Assembly: GCF_020564935.1 (NCBI RefSeq)
Contig: NZ_JAJCXB010000002.1
Span: 186,001 to 250,000 of the forward strand
From: Streptomyces pinistramenti
GTDB taxonomy: Bacteria > Actinomycetota > Actinomycetes > Streptomycetales > Streptomycetaceae
Length of the DNA stretch: 64,000 nucleotides
Direction: 5' to 3'
The notes beneath the pieces were generated by a model, which was not told the DNA's origin, did no database searches, and worked only from the letters and a program-made list of their open reading frames with translations. The number at the start of each line of letters is the position of its first letter. The stretch's first letter is position 1. Position numbers and translations under genes: made by a program. Of the stretch, positions 16,922 through 25,704 are shown piece after piece.

Positions 16922-18169
16922 TCAGCAGCCAACGGCCCTTCCGGATACGGACGTTGCGGCAGAGAGCCGTTCGGCCGCGGTACGGGACAGGCGGCCGGCG
17001 GCGAGTTCGCCGAGCAGGGCCGCCTGGCGGGGCAGGACCGCGTCGTCGAAGACCGCACGCGGGGAATGGTTCATCGGCGCGGTCGCCGGATCGCTCCCCT
17101 CGGGCGCGGCGCCGAGCAACAGCATCGCGCCGGGCACCTGTTGCAGGACGAACGCGAAGTCCTCGGAGCCGCCGGCGGGCTGCGGGGAGAGCCATACCTG
17201 CTGGTCGCCGAGGAGTTCCCTGGCGGTGTCGAGCGCGAAGCCGGTTTCCCCGGGCTCGTTGACGGTGACCGGGTAGAGCACCTCGTAATCGACCTCGGCG
17301 TGCAGGCCGTGGGCCGCGGCGATGGACCTGACCAGCCGGGGCAGGCCCTCGGCGAGCCGCTCGTGGTGGGCCTCGGAGTAGCTGCGGACGGTCGCGTCGA
17401 ACGTGGCCGTCTCGGGGATGACGTTGTGCTGGGCGCCGGCCGTGAAGCGGCCGACGGAGACCACGACCGGGTCGAAGACGTCGAAGGTGCGGCTGGTCCA
17501 GCTGTGGATCGCCGTCACCATCTCGCAGGCTGCGGGCACCGGGTCGGCCGCGGTGTGCGGCTCCGATCCGTGGCCGCCCCGGCCCCTGACGGTCACCCGC
17601 AGCACGTCGGACGCGGTCATCACGGTGCCCGGACGGCTGACGACCAGGCCCTGCGGGACGCGGTTGGCCGAGACGTGGATCGCGTAGGCGGCGTCCAGGG
17701 GCTTGCCCGCCGCCTCCAGCACCCCTTCCCCGATCATCCGGCCGGCGCCGTTGTGGCCTTCCTCGCCGGGCTGGAACATGAACACCACGTCGCCCTGGAG
17801 CGTCTCGCGCCGCGCGCTCAGCAGGCGGGCGGCGCCGACGAGTCCGGCCGTGTGCAGGTCGTGGCCGCAGGCGTGCATCCGCCCGTCGGTGCGGGACGCG
17901 TAGTCGACGCCGGAGGCTTCCTGTACCGGCAGGGCGTCCATGTCACCCCGGAGCAGCACCGCGCCTCCGGGGCGGCCGCCGCGCAGCACCGCCGTCACGG
18001 AGCCGATGTCCCGGCCCGGCGTGATCTCCAGCGGCAGGCCGTCCAGGGCCGTCAGCACCTTCTCCTGCGTACGGGGCAACTCCAGCCCGAGTTCGGGTTC
18101 CCGGTGCAGGGACCGCCGCAATGCGACGAGGTCGTCCCGCAGTTCCTCGGCGTCCGCCAGTACCGACAC
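16922..18169 (-). CDS. M20 family amidohydrolase (N-acyl amino acid/hippurate hydrolase type)
   Basis: 415-residue M20D metallopeptidase that removes N-acyl groups from amino acids or related amides. Metal-site segments are visible: GRMHACGHDLHTAG, FMFQPGEEGHNGAG and AYAIHVSAN near the middle, and PAGGSEDFAFVLQ near the end. VTVRGRGGHGSEPH begins the dimerisation domain. The GTG start at 18169 is preceded by GGAAGGTGG. It diverges from an Lrp-type regulator 119 bases away, which may control it. The substrate is unknown; indole-acetyl-amino acids, hippurate and N-acetyl amino acids are all known for the family. Confidence 0.9.
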   Translation of the reverse strand: MSVLADAEELRDDLVALRRSLHREPELGLELPRTQEKVLTALDGLPLEITPGRDIGSVTAVLRGGRPGGAVLLRGDMDALPVQEASGVDYASRTDGRMHACGHDLHTAGLVGAARLLSARRETLQGDVVFMFQPGEEGHNGAGRMIGEGVLEAAGKPLDAAYAIHVSANRVPQGLVVSRPGTVMTASDVLRVTVRGRGGHGSEPHTAADPVPAACEMVTAIHSWTSRTFDVFDPVVVSVGRFTAGAQHNVIPETATFDATVRSYSEAHHERLAEGLPRLVRSIAAAHGLHAEVDYEVLYPVTVNEPGETGFALDTARELLGDQQVWLSPQPAGGSEDFAFVLQQVPGAMLLLGAAPEGSDPATAPMNHSPRAVFDDAVLPRQAALLGELAAGRLSRTAAERLSAATSVSGRAVGC

Positions 18170-18288
18170 CTCACACCACCTTCCGATCGTTCCAGCCGCC
18201 CTGCCGTGCGGCGGCCTGGCCCCCAGAGTGAAGTCACCACCTCAGCAGGGGCCAGAAACCGCCGGAAACTCGCAGTAGGGTTTTCTCC

Positions 18289-19335
18289 ATGCAGGATTTC
18301 GACCGGCTCGACGAAACGGACTCGGCCCTCGTCCACGCCCTCCAGATCAGCCCGCGAGCCGGCTGGGCCCGTATCGCCCAGGTGCTCGGCCTGGACGCGG
18401 TCACCCTCGCCCGCCGCTGGAAACGGCTGAGCACGCGGGGCGCGGCCTGGATCAGCTGCTACCCGGGGCCGGCTCTCGCGGCGTCGGGCGAGGGCTGCCT
18501 GGCGTTCATCGAGGTGGACTGCGCCAACGGTCAACTGCTGGAAGCGGCCGAACAATTGGCCCGGCAGCCGATGGTTTCCACGGTCGAGCACGTCAGCGGT
18601 GACCGCGACCTGCTCCTGACCGTCATGACGACCGACCTGGGCGCCCTGTCCCGGTGGGTCACCCGGGTACTCGGCTCGCTTCCTGGTGTCACGTCGGCGC
18701 GGACCCAGCTGGCCGGGGCCATCTACACGGAGGGCAGCCGGTGGCGGCTGCGTGCGCTCACCCCCGCACAGGTGGCGCAGTTGTCGGAAGGGCAGCCGGC
18801 CCGGGAGCGGGCGGCCGGGCCCGTGCTGTCGGCGCTGGACCGGAAGCTCGTCGTGGCGCTGTCGGCGGACGGGCGGGCCTCGTACACCGCACTCGCCGAC
18901 GAGTGCGGCACGAGTGTGGACACCGTACGCCGGCGCACCAAGCGGCTGCTCGGCTCCGGGGCGGTCCAGATCCGGTGCGAGATCGCCCGTCCGCTGTCGG
19001 AGAGGCCGGTCGCGGCGGTGCTCTGGGCCCAGGTGCCGTCGGACACCGTCGAGCACACGGCGCGGGTGATCGCCGGGATGCGGGACATCCGGCTGTGCGC
19101 GGGGATCACCGGGCGGCACAATCTGCTGGTCATCGCCTGGGTGCGGTCGGTGGATGACATCCAGCGGCTCGAAACCCGGGTCACCGAGCAGGCGCCCGGC
19201 CTCGTCATCGGCGACCGGGCCGTCGCACTGTGGCCGGTGAAGCTGAGCGGGCACCTGCTGGACGAGGACGGCTACCGTCGCGGAACGGTGCCCATCGACG
19301 GCTGGCACGCACCGGCGGCGGGCCGGGGCGGATGA
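18289..19335 (+). CDS. double Lrp/AsnC-type transcriptional regulator
   Basis: 348-residue regulator built from two Lrp/AsnC units in tandem. The first winged helix-turn-helix starts LDETDSALVHALQISPRAGW, followed by an effector-binding (RAM) domain. A second HTH starts LSALDRKLVVALSADGRASY near residue 180 and has its own RAM domain. A single chain thus mimics a dimer. It is transcribed divergently from the M20 hydrolase; autoregulation and control of that gene through the shared 119-base gap is the likely arrangement. The ligand is unknown, though an amino acid is usual for the family. Confidence 0.88.
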   Translation: MQDFDRLDETDSALVHALQISPRAGWARIAQVLGLDAVTLARRWKRLSTRGAAWISCYPGPALAASGEGCLAFIEVDCANGQLLEAAEQLARQPMVSTVEHVSGDRDLLLTVMTTDLGALSRWVTRVLGSLPGVTSARTQLAGAIYTEGSRWRLRALTPAQVAQLSEGQPARERAAGPVLSALDRKLVVALSADGRASYTALADECGTSVDTVRRRTKRLLGSGAVQIRCEIARPLSERPVAAVLWAQVPSDTVEHTARVIAGMRDIRLCAGITGRHNLLVIAWVRSVDDIQRLETRVTEQAPGLVIGDRAVALWPVKLSGHLLDEDGYRRGTVPIDGWHAPAAGRGG

Positions 19336-19489
19336 GGCGGCCGGGGCGGGGCGGACGCCGGCAGCGGTCGCCCTGACCGGTCAACGCCGTTGCCCCGGCG
19401 TGGACTTCGCACCCCGGCGAACGCCCCGGACCGGGCGGGCGCCTTGACGCCATGCGCTCGCCCTCACACCATGAACATGCATCGCACAA

Positions 19490-19501
19490 GAGAGCGCTCT
19501 C
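19490..19501. promoter_or_regulatory. LacI-family operator-like palindrome GAGAGCGCTCTC
   Basis: A perfect 12-base palindrome 41 bases before the start of the beta-helix protein gene. The central GAGCGCTC core is the signature of LacI/CebR-type sugar-responsive repressors in Streptomyces. Confidence 0.65.
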
Positions 19502-19542
19502 AAGGACGTCAATCGTTCACTACCTGAAGCAGGAGAGCTTCC

Positions 19543-21366
19543 ATGCCCCGTCCCCCCACACCTTCCGAAACCCCTTCCGAGGCCGCATCCGGGCTCTCGC
19601 GCCGAAGGGTCGTCGCCTCGCTGGCCGCCGCCCTTCCCGCCGCCGGCCTGCTGGCCCTGGACTCGTCGTCCCCGGCCACCGCCACACCCGCCAGGACCGG
19701 CGCCCCCACCGCCGGCCCGCTGCCCGGCGGCGGCGACCTCGGCCCGGACGTCATCGTCTTCGACCCGTCAACTCCCGGTATACAGGCCAGACTTGACGAG
19801 ATATTCCATCAGCAGGAGACCGCCCAGTTCGGCACCGGACGGTATGCGCTGCTGTTCAAGCCGGGCACCTACGACGGGCTCAACGCCCAGCTCGGCTTCT
19901 ACACCTCGATCGCGGGCCTCGGCCTGTCACCCGACGACACGACCATCAACGGCGATGTCACCGTCGACGCCGGCTGGTTCAACGGCAATGCCACGCAGAA
20001 CTTCTGGCGCTCGGCGGAGAACCTCGCCCTCAAGCCGGCCAACGGCACCAACAGGTGGGCGGTCGCCCAGGCCGCGCCGTTCCGGCGGATGCACGTCAAG
20101 GGCGGGCTGAACCTGTCGCCGGACGGCTACGGCTGGGCCAGCGGCGGCTACATCGCCGACAGCCGCATCGACGGCACCGTCGGACCGTACTCGCAGCAGC
20201 AGTGGTACACCCGCGACAGCACGGTGGGCGGCTGGGAGAACGCCGTGTGGAACATGGTGTTCTCCGGTGTCGAGGGAGCCCCCGCGCAGAGCTTCCCCGA
20301 CCCGCCCTACACCACCCTCGACACCACCCCGGTATCCCGCGAGAAGCCCTTCCTGTACCTGGACGGCGACACGTACAAGGTCTTCGTCCCCGAAAAGCGC
20401 ACCGACGCGCGCGGCACGAGCTGGGGCAGCGGCACGCCGCGCGGCGAGTCCCTGCCGCTTGACCGGTTCTACGTGGCCAAGCCCGGCACCGACGCGGCGA
20501 CCCTGAACGCCGCGCTGGAACAGGGCCTGAACCTGCTGCTCACGCCCGGCATTTACCACGTCGACCAGCCCGTCGAAGTACGGCGCGCCAACACCGTCGT
20601 CCTCGGCCTGGGGTACGCCACGATCATCCCGGACCACGGCGCGACCGCCCTGAAGGTCGCCGACGTCGACGGAGTGCGGCTCGCCGGATTCCTGATCGAC
20701 GCCGGTCCCGTCAACTCCACCACGCTGCTCGAAGTCGGGCCCGAGGGCGCCTCGTCGGACCACTCCGGCAACCCGACGACCGTGCAGGACGTGTTCGTAC
20801 GGATCGGCGGCGCGGGCCCCGGCAAGGCGACGACCAGCATGGTGATCAACAGCAACGACACCGTCATCGACCACACCTGGGTCTGGCGCGCCGACCACGG
20901 CGACGGCGTGGGCTGGGAGACCAACCGCGCCGACTACGGCATCCGCGTCAACGGCGACCGGGTGCTGGCGACCGGCCTGTTCGTCGAACACTTCAACAAG
21001 TACGACGTGGAGTGGCACGGCGAGCAGGGCCGCACCATCTTCTTCCAGAACGAGAAGGCGTACGACGCACCGAACCAGGCCGCCATCCAGAACGGCGACA
21101 CCAAGGGCTTCGCCGCGTACGCCATCGCCGACGGGGTGAACGCCCACGAGGGGTGGGGCCTGGGCAGCTACTGCTTCTACAACGTGGATCCTTCGATCCG
21201 CCAGGGCCACGGCTTCAGGGCACCGGACAAGCCGGGCATCAAGCTCCACGGCCTGCTGGTCGTGTCGCTGGGCGGCAAGGGCCAGTACGAGCACGTGATC
21301 AACGACATCGGCGCCCCCACATCGGGCGAATCGACGGCGCCGTCCACCGTCGTCTCCTACCCCTGA
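19543..21366 (+). CDS. Tat-exported right-handed beta-helix protein (pectate lyase/GH55-like)
   Basis: 607-residue secreted protein. A twin-arginine signal is present (LSRRRVVASLAAALPAAGLL, residues about 19-38, then an Ala-rich cleavage region). The mature part has the low-complexity, Asn/Gly/Asp-rich repeated strands of a parallel beta-helix (FKPGTYDGLNAQLGFY; LTPGIYHVDQPVEVRR; VINSNDTVIDHTWVWRADHG), as in GH55 exo-1,3-glucanases and pectate lyases. Homologues are often labelled as coagulation factor 5/8 or adenylyl cyclase, which I do not trust. AGGAGAG precedes ATG 19543. The LacI-type operator upstream suggests carbohydrate induction. The actual polysaccharide is unknown. Confidence 0.8.
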   Translation: MPRPPTPSETPSEAASGLSRRRVVASLAAALPAAGLLALDSSSPATATPARTGAPTAGPLPGGGDLGPDVIVFDPSTPGIQARLDEIFHQQETAQFGTGRYALLFKPGTYDGLNAQLGFYTSIAGLGLSPDDTTINGDVTVDAGWFNGNATQNFWRSAENLALKPANGTNRWAVAQAAPFRRMHVKGGLNLSPDGYGWASGGYIADSRIDGTVGPYSQQQWYTRDSTVGGWENAVWNMVFSGVEGAPAQSFPDPPYTTLDTTPVSREKPFLYLDGDTYKVFVPEKRTDARGTSWGSGTPRGESLPLDRFYVAKPGTDAATLNAALEQGLNLLLTPGIYHVDQPVEVRRANTVVLGLGYATIIPDHGATALKVADVDGVRLAGFLIDAGPVNSTTLLEVGPEGASSDHSGNPTTVQDVFVRIGGAGPGKATTSMVINSNDTVIDHTWVWRADHGDGVGWETNRADYGIRVNGDRVLATGLFVEHFNKYDVEWHGEQGRTIFFQNEKAYDAPNQAAIQNGDTKGFAAYAIADGVNAHEGWGLGSYCFYNVDPSIRQGHGFRAPDKPGIKLHGLLVVSLGGKGQYEHVINDIGAPTSGESTAPSTVVSYP

Positions 21367-21376
21367 CCGGCCCCGG

Positions 21377-21414
21377 CCGTCACCCCGGCCCGTACCCGCG
21401 GGCCGGGGTGACGG
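21377..21414. terminator. strong hairpin terminator
   Basis: A perfect 16-base-pair stem (21377-21392 with 21399-21414) and a 6-base loop, starting eleven bases after the beta-helix protein stop. Confidence 0.85.
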
Positions 21415-21513
21415 GCACGGGCCTGGCACCCTGGACGGCACGGGCCCGGTGGCCTAGCGTCGGGGCCCCGCCGCCGGAGCCCGAACTCCCCAGGGGAGAA
21501 GCGAGGTTGTGCC

Positions 21514-22755
21514 GTGACCACCGTTCCGCCGCCGCCCGACATCCTCTCCCCCGAGTTCGACGCCGACCCCTATCCGGCGTACCGCATCCTGCGCGACCAC
21601 TACCCGCTCCACCACCACGAGGGCACCGGCAGCTACCTGATCTCCCGGTACGAGGACGTGCAACGGGCCTTCCGTGAGCCGGTGTTCACCACCGACAACT
21701 ACGCCTGGCAGATCGAACCGGCGCACGGCGGCCGCACCCTGCCCCAGATGAACGGCAGCGAACACGCCGTGCGCCGCGCCCTGGTGGCACCGGCGTTCCG
21801 CGGCCGGGCGCTGCGCGAGAAGTTCCTGCCGGTGATCGAACGCAATGCCTGGGAGCTGATCGACGGGTTCCGTGACGCACCGGATGCCGATCTGGTGGCA
21901 CGGTTCGCCACCCGGCTCCCGATCAACGTCATCGTCGACATGCTCGGCCTCGACCGGGCCGACCACGACCGCTTCCACGGCTGGTACACGGCGGTCGTCG
22001 ACTACCTCGCCAACCTCGCCCAGGACCCCGCCGTCGCCGCCGCCGGACTCGCGGCGCGCGACGGACTGTCCGCCTACCTCCGCCCGATCATCCGCGAGCG
22101 CCGCGCGGCGCCCGGCGACGACCTGCTCTCCGAGCTGTGCACCGCCGAGATCGAGGGCACCCGGATGAGCGACCAGGACATCACGGCGTTCGTCAGCCTG
22201 CTGCTCGCGGCCGGCGGCGAGACCACGGACAAGGCCATCGCCGGGATCTTCCGCAACCTGCTGGCCCACCCCGACCAGTTCGCGGCGGTGCGCGCGGACC
22301 GCTCCCTGGTGCCGGTGGCCTTCGCCGAGACGCTGCGCTACAGCCCGCCGATCCAGATGATCATGCGGCAGCCCGCGGCGGACGTCGTCATCGGCGGCGG
22401 CACCGTGCCCGCCGGCGCCACCGTCACCTGCCTGATCGGCAGCGCCAACCGCGACGAGCGGCGCTACGCCAGGCCCGAGGCGTTCGACATCCACCGCGGC
22501 GACCTCACCGTGGACAACGCCTTCAGCGCCGCCGCCGACCACCTGGCGCTCGGCCTCGGACGGCACTTCTGCGTGGGGGCGCTGCTGGCCAAGAGCGAGG
22601 TGGAGGTGGGGGTGAACCAACTGCTCGACGCGTTCCCCCGGATGTCCTTCGCGGACGGCGAAGCGCCCGCCGAGACCGGGGTGTTCACCCGCGGCCCCCG
22701 CACGGTGACGGTGCGGCTCACCCCGGCCGGCCGGACGGCACGCCCCGCGGGCTGA
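21514..22755 (+). CDS. cytochrome P450
   Basis: 413-residue bacterial class I cytochrome P450. The I-helix reads LLLAAGGETTDKAI, the ExxR pair is E272-R275 in FAETLRYSPP, and the haem loop is LALGLGRHFCVGALLA with ligand C353. The usual Phe that begins the haem motif is replaced by Leu. GTG at 21514 follows GCGAGG at good spacing. No ferredoxin or biosynthetic partner is adjacent, so it is an orphan P450 that must use redox partners from elsewhere. Substrate unknown; it resembles CYP107/CYP105-like tailoring enzymes only in general architecture. Confidence 0.95.
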   Translation: MTTVPPPPDILSPEFDADPYPAYRILRDHYPLHHHEGTGSYLISRYEDVQRAFREPVFTTDNYAWQIEPAHGGRTLPQMNGSEHAVRRALVAPAFRGRALREKFLPVIERNAWELIDGFRDAPDADLVARFATRLPINVIVDMLGLDRADHDRFHGWYTAVVDYLANLAQDPAVAAAGLAARDGLSAYLRPIIRERRAAPGDDLLSELCTAEIEGTRMSDQDITAFVSLLLAAGGETTDKAIAGIFRNLLAHPDQFAAVRADRSLVPVAFAETLRYSPPIQMIMRQPAADVVIGGGTVPAGATVTCLIGSANRDERRYARPEAFDIHRGDLTVDNAFSAAADHLALGLGRHFCVGALLAKSEVEVGVNQLLDAFPRMSFADGEAPAETGVFTRGPRTVTVRLTPAGRTARPAG

Positions 22756-22965
22756 GCCCGGGGCCGGTGCGCGGGAGTCTGCCGGGCCGATCCGGTTCGT
22801 CGGGCGCCGCGAACTCGGGAACGCCGCCCGCCACGGGTCCGCCGAGGCACGGCCGTACGCCCTCCGGTCCGGAGAAATCCGCCGACAGGGTGCCATTGGT
22901 ACAGTCGCCGGGAGCCGCCCGGCCCCACCGGTCGGCCGTGGAGACCGTGAGGAGGCCGTGCGGCC

Positions 22966-23445
22966 ATGGCCGTTGACACGCTCGACGCAAGGATCCTCGG
23001 GCTGCTGCTGGAGCAGCCGCGCACCAGTGTGCGGGAGTACGCGCGGCTGCTGGGTGTCGCCCGCGGGACGGTGCAGGCGCGGCTCGACCGGCTGGAGCGG
23101 GACGGAGTCATCACGGCCTACGGTCCGCGTCTTTCGCCCGCGGCGCTGGAGCATCCGGTGCTGGCCTTCGTGCACATCGAGGTGACACAGGGGCACCTGG
23201 AGGAGGTCGCCGACGCGCTGGCCGACGTGCCGCAGATCATCGAGGCGTTCTCGACGACCGGCGGCGGTGACCTGCTGGCCCGGGTGGTGGCGCGGGACGC
23301 GGCGCATCTGGAGGACGTGATCCAGCGGCTGATCAGTCTGCCGGGTGTGGTGCGTACCCGTACGGAGGTGGCGCTGCGCGAGCGGGTGCCGCACCGGATG
23401 CTGCCGTTGGTGGAGGCGGTCGGGAGCGCCGCGGGGCCGCGCTGA
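22966..23445 (+). CDS. Lrp/AsnC family transcriptional regulator
   Basis: 159-residue single-unit Lrp/AsnC regulator. The N-terminal helix-turn-helix is LDARILGLLLEQPRTSVREY then RGTVQARLDRLERDGVI. The C-terminal RAM domain ends with LPGVVRTRTEVALRERV. GAGGAGG lies ten bases before ATG 22966. It stands between a P450 and a HAD phosphatase, all in the same direction, with a 210-base gap upstream. Target and ligand are unknown; the P450 or the HAD gene are possible targets. Confidence 0.9.
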   Translation: MAVDTLDARILGLLLEQPRTSVREYARLLGVARGTVQARLDRLERDGVITAYGPRLSPAALEHPVLAFVHIEVTQGHLEEVADALADVPQIIEAFSTTGGGDLLARVVARDAAHLEDVIQRLISLPGVVRTRTEVALRERVPHRMLPLVEAVGSAAGPR

Positions 23446-23467
23446 CCGCTCTTGGCATGCTGGGGGC

Positions 23468-24187
23468 ATGAACAGCTTCTCCGCGTCCTGCACCCCGTCC
23501 GCCCGCGCCGTCCCGGTGATCTTCGATCTGGACGGGACGCTGGTGGACAGCGAGCCGAACTACTACGAAGCCGGGCGGCGGGTGCTCGCCGGGTACGGCG
23601 TGACGGACTTCAGCTGGGAGCACCACACCCGCTACATCGGCATCGGCACCCGCGAGACACTGCTCGCGCTGTCACGGGAGTACGGCATCGACACGCCGGT
23701 CGATGAGCTGCTGGCCGCGAAGAACCGGGCGTATCTGGAGCTGGCGCGGGCGCACACCCGGGTCTTTCCGCAGATGCGCGTATTCGTGGAGCGGCTGCAC
23801 GCCGCGGGGCACCCGATGGCGGTGGCGTCCGGCTCCTCGCGGACGGCGATCGAGACGGTCCTGGCGGGCACCGGTCTCGATGCGCAGCTGACCACCCTCG
23901 TCTCGGCCGAGGAGGTGGCGCACGGCAAGCCGGAGCCCGACGTGTTCCTGGAGGCCGCACGCCGCCTCGGTGCCGAACCGGGCGACTGCGTGGTGCTGGA
24001 GGACGCACCGCCCGGAGCGCAGGCCGCGCACCGGGCGGGTATGCGGTGCATCGCCGTCCCGTACGTCACGGGCACGGCGGGCGACCCGGCGTTCGCAACG
24101 GCCGGGCTGCGCTTCGACGGCGGCCAGGAACAGTTCACCGCGCAGGCCGCGTACGACTGGCTCGGGCAGCCGGCCCGGTCCTCCTGA
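23468..24187 (+). CDS. HAD family phosphatase (beta-phosphoglucomutase-like)
   Basis: 239-residue HAD superfamily phosphatase with an alpha-helical cap (subfamily IA). Motif I is VIFDLDGTLVDSEPNY (the first Asp is the nucleophile), motif II is AVASGSSRTAI, motif III has Lys in HGKPEPDVFLEA, and motif IV is CVVLEDAPPGAQAA. It resembles beta-phosphoglucomutase and 2-deoxyglucose-6-phosphatase. ATG at 23468 starts 22 bases after the Lrp stop, so the two may be co-transcribed. A sugar phosphate is the most likely substrate. Confidence 0.9.
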   Translation: MNSFSASCTPSARAVPVIFDLDGTLVDSEPNYYEAGRRVLAGYGVTDFSWEHHTRYIGIGTRETLLALSREYGIDTPVDELLAAKNRAYLELARAHTRVFPQMRVFVERLHAAGHPMAVASGSSRTAIETVLAGTGLDAQLTTLVSAEEVAHGKPEPDVFLEAARRLGAEPGDCVVLEDAPPGAQAAHRAGMRCIAVPYVTGTAGDPAFATAGLRFDGGQEQFTAQAAYDWLGQPARSS

Positions 24188-24263
24188 TCCTTCCGGTGGC
24201 GGCGCGACACGGTGCCGTTCACCGGCCGTACGGCCCCCGGCGCGGTGCCGCCCGTGCGAAAAG

Positions 24264-24578
24264 ATGTTGCCGAGGACCGGCCGGTGCGCGAGGCTCCCGG
24301 CCCTGTCGGACAACGGAACAGGCAGTTCGCGCGGGGTGTCCGCGCTCTTCTCCGGAGGGCGGCTGACGGCGATCCCGCGCAAGGCCGTCCGCCGCGGGCA
24401 GTTGCTCACCCATCTCACGGAGACGCTGTTCGCGCGCGACCGGGAGTACAACGAGCGCGAGGTCGACGAGGCGCTGCTGACGGTGCACGAGGACTGTTCG
24501 GGCCTGCGCCGCCATCTCGTCATCGCGGGCCTGCTGACCCGGACCAGGGACGGCGGCAGCTACCGGCGGGTTCGGTAA
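24264..24578 (+). CDS. DUF2087 domain protein
   Basis: About 104-residue protein. From residue about 26 it shows the DUF2087 pattern: FSGGRLTAIPRKAVRR, LTETLFARDREYNEREV, LLTVHEDCSGLRRHLVI, then TRTRDGGSYRRVR. This small winged-helix-like domain also occurs fused to ArsR-type regulators and may bind nucleic acid. The start is uncertain: ATG 24264 has a weak ribosome binding site, and GTG 24339, just before the domain, is possible. It is followed 21 bases later by the convergent LigD polymerase gene. Confidence 0.7.
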   Translation: MLPRTGRCARLPALSDNGTGSSRGVSALFSGGRLTAIPRKAVRRGQLLTHLTETLFARDREYNEREVDEALLTVHEDCSGLRRHLVIAGLLTRTRDGGSYRRVR

Positions 24579-24599
24579 CGAGCGCCGGGGCGGCCGCGG

Positions 24600-25604
24600 T
24601 TACTTCTTGGCGCGGCTCGGCTGGACCCGCTTCGGCTCGCCCTTCATCTTCGGGTGCTCCGGCGGGTAGGGCAGATCCCCCAGGCCGTGGTCGCGTTCGT
24701 CGCGGGCGGCCAGTTCGAGTGCCGCGTCCAGCCGGAACGCGTGCGCGTCCATGTCGGCGTGCACATCGCCGGCCTCCGCGAACCGGGCGGGCATCGTGGC
24801 CAGGTCGAAGTCCTCGGGTACGGCACTGGTCAGCTCGTCCCAGCGCAGCGGCGCGGAGACCAGGGCGCGCGCGGAGGGGCGTACGGAGTAGGCGCTGGCG
24901 ATGGTGCGGTCCCGCGCGGTCTGGTTGTAGTCCACGAAGATCCTGGCGCCGCGCTCCTCCTTCCACCACGCGGTGGTGATCCGCTCCGGTGCGCGCCTCT
25001 CCAGCTCCCGGGCCACGGCGATGGCCGAGCGCCGTACCTGCGTGAAGACCCAGTCGGGTGCGATCGGCACGAAGACGTGCAGGCCGCGGCCACCGGAGGT
25101 CTTGGGCCAGCCGGTCAGGCCCAGTCCGCCGAGTACGTCCCGGAGTTCGACGGCGGCCCGCACCGCGTCGGCGTACTCCGTGCCGGGCTGCGGGTCGAGG
25201 TCGATGCGCAGTTCGTCCGGGTGGTCGGTGTCGCCGCGGCGTACCGGCCAGGGGTGGAACGTCAGGCACCCGAGGTTCGCCGCCCACAGCACGGCCGCCG
25301 GTTCGGTGGGGCAGATCTCGTCGGCGTAGCGGCCGCTGGGGAACGCGATCCGGCCGGTGGGGATCCAGTCGGGGAGGTTCTTGGGCGCCCGCTTCTGGAA
25401 GAAGGACTCGCCGTCGATGCCGTCGGGGTGCCGCTGGAGCGTCGTGGGACGGTCCCGGAGCGCGCGCAGGATGCCGTCGCCGACGCTCAGGTAGTAGCGG
25501 GCCACGTCGCCCTTGGTGAAGCCGCGCTCGGGGAAGTAGACCTTGTCCGGGTGGGACACCCGCACCGTCCGGCCGCCCGCGGTCAGCTCCAGCGTCTCTG
25601 CCAT
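24600..25604 (-). CDS. ligD: LigD-type polymerase/primase for non-homologous end joining
   Basis: 334-residue stand-alone LigD polymerase domain (archaeo-eukaryotic primase fold), which fills gaps with ribonucleotides during double-strand break repair. Metal-binding D135 and D137 are in ELRIDLDPQPGT, and SGGRGLHVFVPI is the conserved Ser-His nucleotide-binding segment. TSHPDKVYFPE-like VRVSHPDKVYFPERG opens the domain. It lacks the ligase and phosphoesterase parts of full LigD. A separate ATP-dependent ligase is encoded divergently 100 bases away. No Ku gene is in the window. Confidence 0.93.
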   Translation of the reverse strand: MAETLELTAGGRTVRVSHPDKVYFPERGFTKGDVARYYLSVGDGILRALRDRPTTLQRHPDGIDGESFFQKRAPKNLPDWIPTGRIAFPSGRYADEICPTEPAAVLWAANLGCLTFHPWPVRRGDTDHPDELRIDLDPQPGTEYADAVRAAVELRDVLGGLGLTGWPKTSGGRGLHVFVPIAPDWVFTQVRRSAIAVARELERRAPERITTAWWKEERGARIFVDYNQTARDRTIASAYSVRPSARALVSAPLRWDELTSAVPEDFDLATMPARFAEAGDVHADMDAHAFRLDAALELAARDERDHGLGDLPYPPEHPKMKGEPKRVQPSRAKK

Positions 25605-25704
25605 GACCTCACGCTAGGCCGACCGGGCAGGCGCCGCCTGTCGGCTGCCGTCCGGGCGGCGGCCCGGCGGGCGGGGCCCCGCGTGCCCGCGCACAATCAA
25701 GATC

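Noticed and set aside
19543..21366. Adenylyl cyclase or coagulation factor domain, as names often given to homologues
   Set aside because: No cyclase motifs are present; the repeats are beta-helix strands behind a Tat signal.
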